Origin: an uncultured Porticoccus sp.
GTDB lineage: Bacteria > Pseudomonadota > Gammaproteobacteria > Pseudomonadales > Porticoccaceae
Length of the DNA: 64,000 nt
Direction of reading: 5' to 3'
NCBI GenBank assembly: GCA_947259505.1
Contig: CAMYLT010000003.1
Span: forward strand, 248,001-312,000
Below are positions 1 to 8,847 of the stretch, piece after piece. Under the pieces are notes generated by a model. The model was not told where the DNA came from and searched no databases. It saw only the letters and a program-made list of their open reading frames with translations. Made by a program: the position numbers and the translations under genes. Positions within the stretch are counted from its first letter, which is position 1. Each line of letters begins with the position of its first letter.

Positions 1-1
1 C

Positions 2-904
2 GGCGCGGCCCGCAAGCGTGGGGAGCCACTGGACCACACTCTGGTATTCGGTCCCCCTGGATTGGGTAAAACCACGTTGGCACATATTATTGCCAATGAG
101 CTTGGTGTGGCGTTGAAAACCACATCCGGACCGGTGTTGGAAAAGGCTGGCGATCTGGCGGCGCTGATGACCAATCTGGAACCTGGGGATGTGTTGTTCA
201 TTGATGAAATTCATCGTCTCAGCCCGGTGGTGGAAGAAGTGATCTACCCGGCGATGGAAGATTTCCAGCTTGATATCATGATTGGCGAAGGCCCCGCAGC
301 GCGGTCGATTAAACTGGATTTACCACCTTTCACCCTGGTGGGGGCGACGACCAGAGCCGGATTGTTGACATCGCCACTGCGGGATCGCTTCGGTATTGTG
401 CAGCGGTTGGAATTTTATTCTGTGGAAGAGCTGAGCCATATCGTCTATCGCTCCGCTGGTATTCTCGGCGTCAATATGGATCGAGAAGGAGCCTTTGAGA
501 TTGCCCGGCGTTCCAGAGGAACACCTCGCATTGCAAACCGTTTGTTACGCAGGGTGCGCGATTTTGCTGAAATGAAGGCAGACGGTGATATAAATGCCGA
601 GGTGGCAGATCTGGCGCTCAATATGCTAAACGTCGATGCCAAGGGTTTCGACCATATGGACCGGAGGCTATTGCTGACGATCATGGAGAGATTTGATGGT
701 GGCCCTGTAGGCATAGAAAGCCTTGCCGCGGCGATCAGTGAAGAGCGCGGCACTATCGAGGACGTGTTAGAGCCTTATCTGATCCAGCAGGGCTACGTGA
801 CTAGGACGCCCAGGGGGCGGATGGTGACACGGTTAGCCTACGAGCATTTTGGTTTGCAAAGCCCAGAAAAAGTGAACAGGCCACTGGATTTAACGGATAA
901 ATGA
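2..904 (+). CDS. ruvB: Holliday junction branch migration helicase RuvB (5' end outside window)
   Basis: RuvB is the hexameric AAA+ motor that works with RuvA to drive branch migration of Holliday junctions in recombinational repair. The frame is open from base 2. The track starts at an internal TTG, but the residues before it read [19 protein letters not shown] and include the Walker A motif, so the true start lies upstream. Also visible are the Walker B region [11 protein letters not shown], the GATTRAG sensor, the LRDRFG arginine-finger region and the C-terminal winged helix ending near [12 protein letters not shown]. About 300 of the usual 335-350 residues are present. The stop overlaps the ybgC start (ATGA), which suggests translational coupling. 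Identification is secure. Confidence 0.97.
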   Translation, partial: GAARKRGEPLDHTLVFGPPGLGKTTLAHIIANELGVALKTTSGPVLEKAGDLAALMTNLEPGDVLFIDEIHRLSPVVEEVIYPAMEDFQLDIMIGEGPAARSIKLDLPPFTLVGATTRAGLLTSPLRDRFGIVQRLEFYSVEELSHIVYRSAGILGVNMDREGAFEIARRSRGTPRIANRLLRRVRDFAEMKADGDINAEVADLALNMLNVDAKGFDHMDRRLLLTIMERFDGGPVGIESLAAAISEERGTIEDVLEPYLIQQGYVTRTPRGRMVTRLAYEHFGLQSPEKVNRPLDLTDK

Positions 905-1302
905 CCAAAGAATACTGTCTACCCATTCGCGTCTACGTAGAAGATACCGACGCGGGGGGCATTGTCTACTATGCCAATTACCTGAAATACCTGGAGCGGG
1001 CTCGCACTGAACTGATGCGGTCACTGGGCTATGACAAGCCGGCGCTGTTCAATGGGATGCAGTTCGTGGTGCATTCAGTGGAATTGAAATACCGCGTTCC
1101 GGCGTTACTGGACGATGAAATTATTGCCACCGCCCGGCTGGTGGGAGTGACCAGAACATCGTTCACCATCGCCCAGACAGTAAAGCGCGGTGAACAAGTT
1201 TTAGTGGAGGGTGTGGTGCGGGCCGCTTGTATAGATCACCAATCCAAGCGGCCAGTCGCCATTCCTTCAGACATGATGCAGACCCTCAAGGCTGCCCTTT
1301 AA
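901..1302 (+). CDS. ybgC: Tol-Pal associated acyl-CoA thioesterase YbgC
   Basis: This is a hotdog-fold thioesterase of 133 residues, the normal family length. The 4-hydroxybenzoyl-CoA thioesterase signature [17 protein letters not shown] lies near the N-terminus, with the catalytic Asp in DTDAGG. E. coli YbgC hydrolyses acyl-CoA, associates with acyl carrier protein, and is encoded with the Tol-Pal genes. Here it overlaps ruvB by four bases and lies 21 bases before tolQ, the same order as in Pseudomonas. The physiological substrate in this organism cannot be read from sequence. Confidence 0.95.
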   Translation: MTKEYCLPIRVYVEDTDAGGIVYYANYLKYLERARTELMRSLGYDKPALFNGMQFVVHSVELKYRVPALLDDEIIATARLVGVTRTSFTIAQTVKRGEQVLVEGVVRAACIDHQSKRPVAIPSDMMQTLKAAL

Positions 1303-1323
1303 CAGAGTAACGGGAGTATTTTG

Positions 1324-1998
1324 GTGAACGAACATTTATCCCTGTGGAGCCTGATAGCCAATGCCACGCTGCTGGTGCAGTTTGTCATGCTGTTGCTGTT
1401 TTTCGCGTCCATGATCTCCTGGGTGATGATCGTGCAGCGTGGTCTCTACCTTAGGAACGCGGCCAATACGTTGCGGGAGTTTGAGGATAACTTCTGGTCC
1501 GGCATCGATCTCAACCAGCTATATCACGATTCTGGTGCACAGGGTGCCGTGGAAGGGCTGTCCAGCATTTTTCGGGCAGGTTATCGGGAATTTAACCGTA
1601 TGACGCAGCAGGGTGGTGTTGACCCCGATGCGGTAATGGACGGAGCAGAACGTTCCATGCGCGTGGCGCTCTCCAGAGAGGAGGAACGGCTAAATCGCAA
1701 TCTGCCATTCCTTGCCAGCGTCGCATCCGTCAGCCCTTATATCGGGTTGTTCGGTACAGTGTGGGGCATCATGAATGCATTCCGCGGTTTGGCCACTGTT
1801 CAGCAGGCGACACTGGCGACCGTGGCGCCGGGTATCTCTGAGGCGCTGATTGCCACGGCTATGGGTCTGTTTGCCGCGATCCCTGCGGTGCTGGCTTACA
1901 ATCGTTACTCCGCATCTGCGGACAGTATTTACAGCAGTTATGAAACCTTTGCCGAGGAGTTTTCCAGTATTCTCCATCGCCGTGTTCACGGTGATTGA
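1324..1998 (+). CDS. tolQ: Tol-Pal system proton channel subunit TolQ
   Basis: TolQ is the MotA/ExbB-family inner-membrane subunit that forms a proton-conducting stator with TolR to energise TolA during cell constriction. It has about 224 residues. One membrane helix lies near residues 15-35, and two more in the C-terminal half are followed by the family signature APGISEALIATAMGLFAAIP. The track starts at TTG 1321, but GTG 1324 sits seven bases after a GGGAG ribosome binding site and is the more likely start. The end overlaps the beginning of the tolR frame. Second to fifth genes of the cluster are tolQRAB. Confidence 0.95.
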   Translation: MNEHLSLWSLIANATLLVQFVMLLLFFASMISWVMIVQRGLYLRNAANTLREFEDNFWSGIDLNQLYHDSGAQGAVEGLSSIFRAGYREFNRMTQQGGVDPDAVMDGAERSMRVALSREEERLNRNLPFLASVASVSPYIGLFGTVWGIMNAFRGLATVQQATLATVAPGISEALIATAMGLFAAIPAVLAYNRYSASADSIYSSYETFAEEFSSILHRRVHGD

Positions 1999-2000
1999 GT

Positions 2001-2429
2001 ATGAAGAAACCCCGGCAAAAACATCGGCTGGTCGCAGAAATCAATGTGGTGCCATACATTGATGTGATGCTGGTGCTGCTGATTGTCTTTATGGTGACGG
2101 CTCCATTGCTCATGCAGGGGGTTAAGGTGGAACTGCCGCAAGCCCCGTCTGCGCCATTGGAAGACAAGGATCTCGAGCCGTTGATTGTGTCGATCAAGGC
2201 GGATGGTTCTTATTACCTGGATTTAGGTAATGGCAAGAATGAACTGCAGTCACTGCAGGTAATTATTGAGAAAGTAAACAAAGTCATGGGGGTACAGCCG
2301 AAAACACCGGTTCTGGTCTGGGGTGATAAGTCGGTGGACTACGGCACAGTGGTGAAATTGATGAGCGAACTCCAGGGTGCGGGTGCGCCTTCGGTGGGAC
2401 TGGTTACTGAACCACCGGGACGAAATTAA
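2001..2429 (+). CDS. tolR: Tol-Pal system protein TolR
   Basis: TolR is the ExbD-family partner of TolQ: a short cytoplasmic tail, one membrane helix and a periplasmic domain that contacts peptidoglycan. The conserved helix region [16 protein letters not shown], containing the proton-path Asp, lies about 20-40 residues from the start. About 142 residues matches the family. The track begins at TTG 1995, overlapping the tolQ stop, but ATG 2001 is the more usual start. Neither candidate has a strong ribosome binding site, so coupling to tolQ translation is likely. Confidence 0.94.
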   Translation: MKKPRQKHRLVAEINVVPYIDVMLVLLIVFMVTAPLLMQGVKVELPQAPSAPLEDKDLEPLIVSIKADGSYYLDLGNGKNELQSLQVIIEKVNKVMGVQPKTPVLVWGDKSVDYGTVVKLMSELQGAGAPSVGLVTEPPGRN

Positions 2430-2434
2430 CAGCC

Positions 2435-3160
2435 GTGTTTTCGGGGAGAGCCTCTTCATACACAGTGGCCATTTTGGTCAGCCTGTTGCTGCACGTCGGC
2501 GTGGTGACGCTGATGGTGTTTCATTGGGAGCCAGAGCATAAGCAGCGCAAAATCGCGCAGCCAAAATATGTGCAGGCAAAATTACTGACCCTTGAGCAAA
2601 AAGCCAAGCCACAACCAAAACCGGTGGCCAAGCCTAAGCCAGCTCCCAAGCCTGCGCCGAAGCCCTCGCCAAAGCCTAAACCCAAGCCCGTGGTCAAACC
2701 GGCACCCAAGCCGACCCCAAAACCGGTGGCCAAACCAGTGCCCAAGCCGACGCCGAAACCGGTGTCCAAGCCGCAGCTGGATAAAAAACAGCTACAGCAG
2801 GAATTGGCCAGTGCCCTGGCTCAGGAAGAGGAGTTTCTGGCAGCTGCCAATGATGAAGAAGTGGCAACCAGTTATCATGACTACATTTTTGAACGCATCG
2901 CTGCCAATTGGAGTCGTCCGCCCAGCGCCCGCAGGGATATGGAGGTGGAGCTGTTGGTGCAGTTAGTGCCCACCGGTCAAGTGATCAGTGTCACCGTGGT
3001 GCGATCCAGCGGTAATTCTGCTTTTGATCGATCTGCCGAGCAGGCGGTGTATAAGGTGGGTCGCTTTGAGAAGTTGCAGGAAGTTAAAGATCCGAGAGTG
3101 TTCGAAAAATATTTTCGTCGTCTCTCATTGGTATTCAGACCGGATGATTTGAGGTTATAG
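2435..3160 (+). CDS. tolA: Tol-Pal system protein TolA with Lys-Pro-rich middle domain
   Basis: TolA spans the periplasm, anchored by one N-terminal helix (about residues 8-28) and touching Pal/TolB through its C-terminal domain. The C-terminal domain is recognisable from about residue 145 ([13 protein letters not shown], then [18 protein letters not shown]-like sequence). The middle domain is unusual. Instead of the long Ala/Lys/Glu helix of E. coli TolA it has roughly 50 residues of alternating Lys-Pro and x-Pro, as in TonB, followed by a short Gln/Glu/Ala-rich stretch. At 241 residues it is much shorter than E. coli TolA (421). GTG start. Position between tolR and tolB supports TolA over TonB. 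Confidence 0.9.
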   Translation: MFSGRASSYTVAILVSLLLHVGVVTLMVFHWEPEHKQRKIAQPKYVQAKLLTLEQKAKPQPKPVAKPKPAPKPAPKPSPKPKPKPVVKPAPKPTPKPVAKPVPKPTPKPVSKPQLDKKQLQQELASALAQEEEFLAAANDEEVATSYHDYIFERIAANWSRPPSARRDMEVELLVQLVPTGQVISVTVVRSSGNSAFDRSAEQAVYKVGRFEKLQEVKDPRVFEKYFRRLSLVFRPDDLRL

Positions 3161-3163
3161 GTT

Positions 3164-4453
3164 GTGAGAAGAAAGCAAGGGTTACTGATCTCGCTATCAA
3201 TGATACTGCTGTTGTGGTTGTCCCCGGCGGTGGCCGAGTTCACTATTGAAATTACCCAGGGAATGGACAACCCCACGCGTATTGCTATTTCGCCGATCAC
3301 GCAGGGCGGTCGAGCGCTCTCTGAGGATGTGAGTAATATTGTGTCGGCCGATTTGGAGCGAAGCGGGCTGTTCAGCTCCATTCCCCGTCAGAACATGTTG
3401 TCGTTCCCGGCCACACTCAAGGATGTTTATTTGCGTGACTGGCGCATTCTCGGTGCTGAGTATCTGGTGGTAGGGGAGGTTATAGATCGCGGTGGTCGCT
3501 ATCAGATTACCTTCAGTTTGCAGGAAGTAACCGGGGGGCGTAATGTTTTTACCAAGGTGGTTGATGGCACCCCCGCACAGATTCGTGATATGTCCCACCA
3601 TATTAGCGATCAAGTCTATGAGGCAATTACCGGCATACCCGGGGCATTTTCGACACGGGTCGCCTATGTGACGGCATACCCGCTTAATGGTCGTATGAAC
3701 TTCCGTTTGATGGTGTCCGATGCAGATGGTTTCCGTGAGCGGATGTTGCTGGAGTCCAAACAGCCAATTATGTCCCCGGCATGGTCACCCGATGCCAGAG
3801 AGCTGGTATATGTTTCCTTTGAAACTGGCCGACCGGCGATTTTTCGCCAGCAGCTGGCTAGTGGTACCCGTGAGCAGTTAACGAATTTCCGTGGTTTGAA
3901 CGGTGCGCCGTCCTGGTCGCCGGATGGGCGCAAGCTGGCTCTGGTGCTATCCAAGGACGGCAATCCGGAAATTTATACCTACGATCTCACTACTCGACAG
4001 TTCACCCGAGTGACCAGTCACTTCGCCATTGACACAGAGCCAAACTGGACACCCGATGGAAAGTCACTAATATTCACCTCGGACAGGGGCGGTACGCCAC
4101 AAATTTACAAGTTGGCCATTGCAAGTGGACGGGTAGAACGTTTAACCTTCGCGGGGTCGTACAACGCCAGACCTCGGCTTGCTCCTGATGGGCGTACTTT
4201 AGTTATGGTACACCGCGATAATGGCAGTTTTCATATCGCAACACAGGATCTGGTCACGGGCGACCTGAGAGTTTTAACACAAACGTATCTAGATGAGTCC
4301 CCAACTGTCGCTCCCAATGGTGCTATGCTACTTTATGCTACCAAACAAGGTGACAAGGGAGTACTGGCGGCTGTTTCGCTAGATGCGGGTGTGAAATTTT
4401 TATTGCCAGCACGGTTCGGGGATGTCCGCGAGCCAGCCTGGTCACCAAAATAA
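3164..4453 (+). CDS. tolB: Tol-Pal system beta-propeller protein TolB
   Basis: TolB is the periplasmic protein that binds Pal and is displaced by TolA at the division site. It begins at GTG with a signal peptide of about 24 residues ending near AVAEF. An N-terminal alpha/beta domain is followed by a six-bladed propeller with repeated PAWSPD, SWSPDG and NWTPDG motifs. The length of 429 residues matches the family (about 430). It lies three bases after tolA, and pal follows after 31 bases. Confidence 0.97.
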   Translation: MRRKQGLLISLSMILLLWLSPAVAEFTIEITQGMDNPTRIAISPITQGGRALSEDVSNIVSADLERSGLFSSIPRQNMLSFPATLKDVYLRDWRILGAEYLVVGEVIDRGGRYQITFSLQEVTGGRNVFTKVVDGTPAQIRDMSHHISDQVYEAITGIPGAFSTRVAYVTAYPLNGRMNFRLMVSDADGFRERMLLESKQPIMSPAWSPDARELVYVSFETGRPAIFRQQLASGTREQLTNFRGLNGAPSWSPDGRKLALVLSKDGNPEIYTYDLTTRQFTRVTSHFAIDTEPNWTPDGKSLIFTSDRGGTPQIYKLAIASGRVERLTFAGSYNARPRLAPDGRTLVMVHRDNGSFHIATQDLVTGDLRVLTQTYLDESPTVAPNGAMLLYATKQGDKGVLAAVSLDAGVKFLLPARFGDVREPAWSPK

Positions 4454-4484
4454 ACAAGCTACATCTAAGTTACAGGAGAAAACA

Positions 4485-4988
4485 ATGAATACTCAACTGC
4501 TCAAATATGGCGCGATGGTTACCTTCGTAGCCGCGCTGTTATCGGGCTGTTCAACCACTGGTAGCGATGAAGAGTCTGCTGCTACATCTATGCCGAGCCA
4601 ATCTGTTTCCACTGGTAGCGTGAGCACCGGCGACGTGAGCGGTTCTACGCTGGGTACTGATAGCGCGGTTCCTCGCGTATTCTACTTCGAGTTCGACAAA
4701 GCTGTGTTGAATGCCGAAGCGCGTGCTGCTTTACGCCTTCATGGCGAATGGCTGCGTGCCCACTCTGGTGTCAATATCCGCCTGGAAGGTCATGCTGATG
4801 AACGCGGTACGCGTGAATACAACATGGCGTTGGGTGAGCGTCGTGCCAACTCTGTTCGTGACTTCCTGGTTCAGGAAGGCGTGAATGGTGCGGTTATCGA
4901 AGTGATCAGTTACGGTGAAGAGAGTCCTGCTGCCATGGGTAGCAATGACTCATCTTGGTCACTGAACCGTCGCGTAGAGATGAAGTAA
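4485..4988 (+). CDS. pal: Peptidoglycan-associated lipoprotein Pal
   Basis: Pal is an outer-membrane lipoprotein that binds peptidoglycan through an OmpA-like domain and ties the outer membrane to the wall. I start it at ATG 4485, preceded by CAGGAGAAAACA. The track's longer frame overlaps the tolB end and is not needed. A lipoprotein signal ends at LLSGC, so the mature Cys is about residue 20. A Ser/Thr-rich linker precedes the OmpA_C domain (FEFDKAVLNAEARAAL, then EGHADERGTREYNMALGERRA, with the diaminopimelate-binding Asp/Arg). 167 residues. A strong terminator follows. Confidence 0.97.
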   Translation: MNTQLLKYGAMVTFVAALLSGCSTTGSDEESAATSMPSQSVSTGSVSTGDVSGSTLGTDSAVPRVFYFEFDKAVLNAEARAALRLHGEWLRAHSGVNIRLEGHADERGTREYNMALGERRANSVRDFLVQEGVNGAVIEVISYGEESPAAMGSNDSSWSLNRRVEMK

Positions 4989-5011
4989 GGTCTTAAAGGC
5001 CACATGAACAG

Positions 5012-5050
5012 CGCCCGGCGTGAACGTTACGTCGGGCGTTTTGGCTTTTA
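5012..5050 (+). terminator. Rho-independent terminator after pal
   Basis: A ten-pair GC-rich stem (CGCCCGGCGT pairing with ACGTCGGGCG, one G.U) with a seven-base loop is followed by TTTTGGCTTTT. It lies 23 bases after the pal stop and probably ends most tolQRAB-pal transcripts, leaving cpoB to readthrough or its own promoter. Confidence 0.8.
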
Positions 5051-5144
5051 TGCCTGTCTCCAAACCACCAGTGCTGGTTCGGGGGCACTTCTCAACGATC
5101 TACTTGTCGAACAAGGTCTGCTTAATTCAGTAGGGGTATGACTC

Positions 5145-5909
5145 ATGCGAGCAACCATTGCCGGTATTCTTCTTTTTACTTTCCTGCTGCCAACGCTTCA
5201 TGCGGCGGCCCCAGTTTCTGAAATCGGTAGTGCCCCAACTTATACTCCCTCACCTATTCCGGTACCTGTGCCGGTGATGACACCCCCTCAACAATCTGCC
5301 CCACCTGCGGGTGATGCACACTATCAGATGCAAATGCTCGAGGATGAGGTGCGTACCTTGCGCGGCATGGTCGAAGAGCTGAATAATGAAGTCAGGCAGC
5401 TTAAGGCACGGCAGCTTGAAGATTATATGGATTTGGATCGTCGAGTCAGCGGGCTGGTCTCTGGCGGGGCACCGGCATCTTCGTCTTCCCCTCAAGGTGT
5501 TGACCAAACAAGTTCTGCCGTAGAGCCAGTGACTCCGGCAGGAGATGAAACGGCCCATTACACAAATGCCTATAACCAATTAAAGGCAGGCAAGACTGCA
5601 GAAGCCACAGCTCTGTTTAAGGAACACATTGCCCTTTACCCCAGCGGTGCCTACACGGCAAATGCGCATTACTGGCTGGGAGAAATTTATCTTTTGCAAA
5701 ATAAGTTAGAGCCCGCACGCCAGGCATTCAGCACCATAGTTAACAGTTATCCGGCCCACCGCAAAGCTGCTGATGCGACCTTCAAGCTGGGGCAGGTCTA
5801 TCATATGATGGGCGATAATGTGAAGGCTAAAGCCATGCTGGAAAAAGCGGCAGCTGGTAATGACAATGCTGCCAAACTGGCTCAGCGTTTTCTGCAGCAG
5901 AACTTTTAA
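5145..5909 (+). CDS. cpoB: Cell division coordinator CpoB (YbgF)
   Basis: This is a periplasmic TPR protein that in E. coli binds TolA and tunes PBP1B during constriction. A signal peptide covers about residues 1-20 (cut near LHAAAP). A Pro-rich segment and a short coiled coil (about 60-100, EVRTLRGMVEELNNEVRQLK) follow, which trimerises the protein in E. coli. The C-terminal half has three TPRs, including ALYPSGAYTANAHYWLGEIY and KAADATFKLGQVYHMMGD. 254 residues is close to E. coli (263). It is separated from pal by a terminator, so some independent expression is likely. Confidence 0.95.
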   Translation: MRATIAGILLFTFLLPTLHAAAPVSEIGSAPTYTPSPIPVPVPVMTPPQQSAPPAGDAHYQMQMLEDEVRTLRGMVEELNNEVRQLKARQLEDYMDLDRRVSGLVSGGAPASSSSPQGVDQTSSAVEPVTPAGDETAHYTNAYNQLKAGKTAEATALFKEHIALYPSGAYTANAHYWLGEIYLLQNKLEPARQAFSTIVNSYPAHRKAADATFKLGQVYHMMGDNVKAKAMLEKAAAGNDNAAKLAQRFLQQNF

Positions 5910-5916
5910 AGCCAGT

Positions 5917-5946
5917 TTCACAGTTTAGGCATTTTTCCGTTAAACT
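5917..5946 (+). promoter_or_regulatory. Candidate sigma-70 promoter before queE
   Basis: TTCACA and TAAACT are separated by 18 bases in the short gap between cpoB and queE. Both hexamers differ from consensus, so this is only a plausible promoter for queE-queC. No ribosome binding site of note precedes queE. Confidence 0.35.
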
Positions 5947-5975
5947 GCGCGGTTTGTGCTGCGCAGCATTGCCCC

Positions 5976-6626
5976 ATGGAACAGACGTCCCTTCGAATCA
6001 CCGAAATTTTTTATTCCCTGCAAGGGGAGTCCTCCACAGTCGGCTTACCGACTGTGTTTGTGCGTCTCACCGGCTGTCCACTGCGTTGCCATTATTGCGA
6101 CACAGAATATGCTTTCTACGGCGGAGAGCGAAAATCTCTGCAGCAGATCCTGAATGAGGTCGACGCATTTCAAATGCCTCGTGTTTGTGTCACTGGTGGT
6201 GAGCCATTGGCCCAAAAAGCCTGCTTGGAACTGTTGTCCACACTCTGTGATCAGGGTTATGCGGTGTCACTGGAAACAGCCGGCGCACTTTCTGTGGCGG
6301 AGGTCGACTCCAGAGTAGTGAAGGTAATGGATTTGAAGACGCCGGCGTCGGGGGAGGCCCACCGCAACCTCTATGACAATATCGCCTGCCTGACGGATCA
6401 GGATCAGCTAAAGTTTGTCATCTGTGATCGCAGGGATTATGAGTGGGCGCGGCTCAAGCTCGATGAGCTATCGCTGCCTGGACGAGTGGGCGAAATCCTT
6501 TTCTCGCCAAGTCATGGCACACTGAATGCTGCTGAGCTGGCTGAGTGGATACTGGCCGATAGGCTCCCTGTCAGATTCCAGCTGCAATTGCACAAACTGT
6601 TGTGGAAAGACCAACCGGGACATTGA
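5976..6626 (+). CDS. queE: 7-carboxy-7-deazaguanine synthase QueE
   Basis: QueE is a radical SAM enzyme that turns 6-carboxytetrahydropterin into 7-carboxy-7-deazaguanine in the preQ0/queuosine pathway. The N-terminus reads ITEIFYSLQGES, followed by the CX3CX2C cluster in GCPLRCHYCDTEYAF, which binds the 4Fe-4S/SAM site. The glycine-rich VCVTGGEPL motif is also present. 216 residues fits the short form found in Pseudomonas. It is followed within ten bases by queC, the next enzyme of the pathway. Confidence 0.95.
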   Translation: MEQTSLRITEIFYSLQGESSTVGLPTVFVRLTGCPLRCHYCDTEYAFYGGERKSLQQILNEVDAFQMPRVCVTGGEPLAQKACLELLSTLCDQGYAVSLETAGALSVAEVDSRVVKVMDLKTPASGEAHRNLYDNIACLTDQDQLKFVICDRRDYEWARLKLDELSLPGRVGEILFSPSHGTLNAAELAEWILADRLPVRFQLQLHKLLWKDQPGH

Positions 6627-6632
6627 CCGTTG

Positions 6633-7322
6633 ATGAGTGAAATGGACAAAAAAGCTGTGGTGCTGGTATCCGGTGGGCTGGATTCCACTACAGTGCTGGC
6701 AATGGCGCGGCAACAGGGTTTTCGTTGCTTTACATTAAGTTTTGACTACGGGCAACGCGCCCAGGCAGAACTGGTGGCAGCCCGTCAGTGCTCAACACAA
6801 TTAGGTGCGGAGCAGCACAAAGTTGTGAAACTGGATCTGAGGACCATTGGTGGCTCAGCACTGACCGATGATAGCATCAACGTTCCTGAGGAGCAGACGA
6901 CAGGTATTCCCGTTACCTATGTGCCCGCACGCAATACGGTCTTTCTGTCCATTGCGCTGGGCTGGGCAGAGGTGCTCGAGGCTCAGGATATCTTTATCGG
7001 CGTTAACGCAGTGGATTATTCTGGCTATCCGGACTGCCGTCCCGAATATATCGAGGCATTTGAAAAGATGGCAAATCTTGCCACGAAGGCCGGTGTCGAG
7101 GGTAAATACCTGCGCATTAATAAGCCATTGATTCACCTGACCAAGGCTGAAATTATTCAGGAGGGTATAGCAGCAGGTGTTGATTATGCGCAGACGGTTT
7201 CCTGTTATCAGGCTACAGAGGATGGTTTGGCCTGCGGGAAGTGCGACAGCTGCCGACTGCGTAAGGCCGGGTTTGATCAGGCGGGCATTACCGACCCAAC
7301 CCGTTATATTTCAGCGAAATAA
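6633..7322 (+). CDS. queC: 7-cyano-7-deazaguanine (preQ0) synthase QueC
   Basis: QueC is an ATP-dependent ligase converting 7-carboxy-7-deazaguanine and ammonia to preQ0. The PP-loop [11 protein letters not shown] lies near residue 12. The zinc-binding cysteines appear at the end in the family pattern CxxCxx[15 protein letters not shown]. The track starts at TTG 6630, and ATG 6633 in the same frame is the natural start. About 229 residues. It forms an operon with queE; queD and queF are not in this window. Confidence 0.96.
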   Translation: MSEMDKKAVVLVSGGLDSTTVLAMARQQGFRCFTLSFDYGQRAQAELVAARQCSTQLGAEQHKVVKLDLRTIGGSALTDDSINVPEEQTTGIPVTYVPARNTVFLSIALGWAEVLEAQDIFIGVNAVDYSGYPDCRPEYIEAFEKMANLATKAGVEGKYLRINKPLIHLTKAEIIQEGIAAGVDYAQTVSCYQATEDGLACGKCDSCRLRKAGFDQAGITDPTRYISAK

Positions 7323-7326
7323 ATAC

Positions 7327-7354
7327 TTGATTTTTGATCGCCCATAAGTAAGAT
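7327..7354 (+). promoter_or_regulatory. Candidate promoter of tRNA-Lys
   Basis: TTGATT and TAAGAT lie 16 bases apart, and the -10 ends 15 bases before the tRNA. The position suits a tRNA promoter. The match is moderate. Confidence 0.45.
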
Positions 7355-7369
7355 ATGCGCCTCTTCCAA

Positions 7370-7445
7370 GGGTCGTTAGCTCAGTTGGTAGAGCAGTTGG
7401 CTTTTAACCAATTGGTCGCTGGTTCGAATCCAGCACGACCCACCA
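7370..7445 (+). tRNA. tRNA-Lys (anticodon TTT)
   Basis: This is a 76-base cloverleaf including an encoded CCA. The acceptor arms are GGGTCGT and ACGACCC, the D arm is GCTC...GAGC, the anticodon loop CTTTTAA gives anticodon TTT, and the T arm is GCTGG-TTCGAAT-CCAGC. It lies just after queC, as in Pseudomonas. Its last three bases start the long inverted repeat that follows, and its last 19 bases recur about 150 bases downstream. Confidence 0.97.
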
Positions 7446-7493
7446 AACAAATAAAAAGGCCACCCCATCGGGGTGGCCTTTTTATTTGTTTGG
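7443..7493 (+). terminator. Terminator formed by a perfect 24-bp inverted repeat
   Basis: Two perfectly complementary 24-base arms flank the loop ATC. The GC core GGCCACCCC/GGGGTGGCC is followed by TTTTTATTTG. The left arm begins at the CCA of tRNA-Lys. It works as a terminator for the tRNA and, with runs of A on the other side, could also terminate transcription from the right. Confidence 0.85.
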
Positions 7494-7570
7494 TCATTTG
7501 TTTCAGGCTTGTTCGCTAAAGTGTGGTTCGACAGCCTCCGTCAAGAGTTTGGACCGAGAGGCCGGGGGGC

Positions 7571-7591
7571 AAAACAGTTATAAACTGTTTT
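7571..7591. repeat. Short inverted repeat (9-bp arms)
   Basis: AAAACAGTT and AACTGTTTT flank ATA. It lies just left of the partial tRNA-Lys duplicate. On the plus strand it could act as a weak AT-rich terminator, and an operator is equally possible. Confidence 0.5.
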
Positions 7592-7596
7592 GAGTC

Positions 7597-7615
7597 AATC
7601 CAGCACGACCCACCA
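7597..7615 (+). repeat. Direct repeat of the tRNA-Lys 3' end (att-like or duplicate remnant)
   Basis: The 19 bases AATCCAGCACGACCCACCA exactly repeat positions 7427-7445, the T-arm 3' strand, acceptor strand and CCA of tRNA-Lys. The rest of the tRNA is absent. Such copies arise when an integrative element uses a tRNA 3' end as attachment site, or when a tandem tRNA copy decays. No integrase gene is visible nearby. The wider gap (7446-7705) holds only this repeat, the inverted repeats and no credible gene. Confidence 0.6.
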
Positions 7616-7705
7616 TGTAGGTAAAGGAACCCTCAGTGCATCCCTTTGTGCATCTCCACTAGATATCTCTACCGGGTTGATGTCCCCCTCTTGCCCCTTT
7701 TAGTA

Positions 7706-8677
7706 TCACAGACCGAACACAGTGGTTGCCAAGTAACTGTTATAGCCAATGTAAGCGGCCAGCAGGATTGCGCCTTCGAATCGATTGATGCGGCCGGGTC
7801 CTCGAAAGCCGAAGCAGAACACAAACAGGGATAGCGTTAGTCCTGCCATCACCAACACGTCACGGGTCAATACTTCAGGGCCAACCCCCATTGGGTGTAT
7901 GGCACCAGCGATACCAACAACTGCCAGCGTGTTGAATATATTGGAGCCAAGCACGTTGCCGAGGGCGATATCGTGTTCACCTTTGCGCGTGGCGATCAGT
8001 GAGGAGGCCAGCTCTGGCAATGAAGTGCCCACAGCGATGATGGTCAGGCCGATGATAAGGTCGCTGACCCCCAGTCCTTGAGCGATATCTACTGCGCCCC
8101 ATACCAATAGACGAGAGCTGGCAACCAGCAGAATCAGCCCCCCGGTCAGCCGCAACAGGGCTTGACGAAGTGGCATGGCACTGATTGCCAGCTCTTCGGC
8201 CACTTCATTGCCAAGAACATCTCCTTTGTTGCGTAGCCCTTGGTGAATACTCCAACCCATTAGAACGGTGAATACTGCGAGCAACACCCAGGCATCTGTG
8301 CGCGATACCTCGCCATCCCAGAGTTGAAAGGCTGCCAGGGCGGTAAGGATTATCAGAATGGGCAATTCTTTACGCAGTACTTTGGAGTGCACGGCGATAG
8401 GGCTGATCAGTGCCGTGACGCCGAGTACCAAGGCTATATTAGTGATGTTGGAGCCGTAGGCGTTACCCAGTGCTATGCCGGGATTGCCCTGTGAAGCAGC
8501 TAGGGCAGAGACCACCATCTCCGGTGCGGATGTCCCAAAGCCCACAATGACCATGCCGATCAGCAAGGGCGGCATACCGAAATAGCGGGCTGTGGAGGCG
8601 GCACCATCGACGAACTGATCTGCGCTCCAAACGAGGATAACAAGTCCTGTGAGAACGGCTAGTACGGGGATAAGCAT
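7706..8677 (-). CDS. yrbG: Calcium/sodium antiporter, YrbG family
   Basis: This is an inner-membrane cation/Ca2+ exchanger (CaCA superfamily) of 323 residues, close to E. coli YrbG (325). The two inverted alpha-repeats are clear: GTSAPEMVVSALAA followed by GNAYGSNITNIALVLG in the N-terminal half, and GTSLPELASSLIA followed by GNVLGSNIFNTLAVVG in the C-terminal half. The acidic residues after GTS-P are the ion ligands of the family. Ten membrane helices are expected. It faces the tRNA-Lys region, and the upstream neighbour on the same strand is the MFS gene 170 bases away. Ion specificity is inferred from the family. Confidence 0.9.
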   Translation of the reverse strand: MLIPVLAVLTGLVILVWSADQFVDGAASTARYFGMPPLLIGMVIVGFGTSAPEMVVSALAASQGNPGIALGNAYGSNITNIALVLGVTALISPIAVHSKVLRKELPILIILTALAAFQLWDGEVSRTDAWVLLAVFTVLMGWSIHQGLRNKGDVLGNEVAEELAISAMPLRQALLRLTGGLILLVASSRLLVWGAVDIAQGLGVSDLIIGLTIIAVGTSLPELASSLIATRKGEHDIALGNVLGSNIFNTLAVVGIAGAIHPMGVGPEVLTRDVLVMAGLTLSLFVFCFGFRGPGRINRFEGAILLAAYIGYNSYLATTVFGL

Positions 8678-8847
8678 AGAAATCTCTGGTTAATGTGATT
8701 TTGGCGTAAGGCGAATGGAGCAGAATGATCTTACCCGGCAGGTTAAATGGCAACCTTTTGTTGTGCTGCGCGCTTTTTGGGTGCTTTAGCGGCTGTTTAT
8801 TTCATTTCTACCGACAATTATAGAGCGGAGGAATATCCGTTCTGGGA

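Noticed and set aside
2521-2769. Gly-rich ORF antisense to tolA
   Set aside because: It is the reverse reading of the Lys-Pro repeat codons, not a gene.
7571-7705. Phage integrase or transposase remnant next to the tRNA-Lys duplicate
   Set aside because: No reading frame in the gap resembles a recombinase; only the att-like repeat is present.
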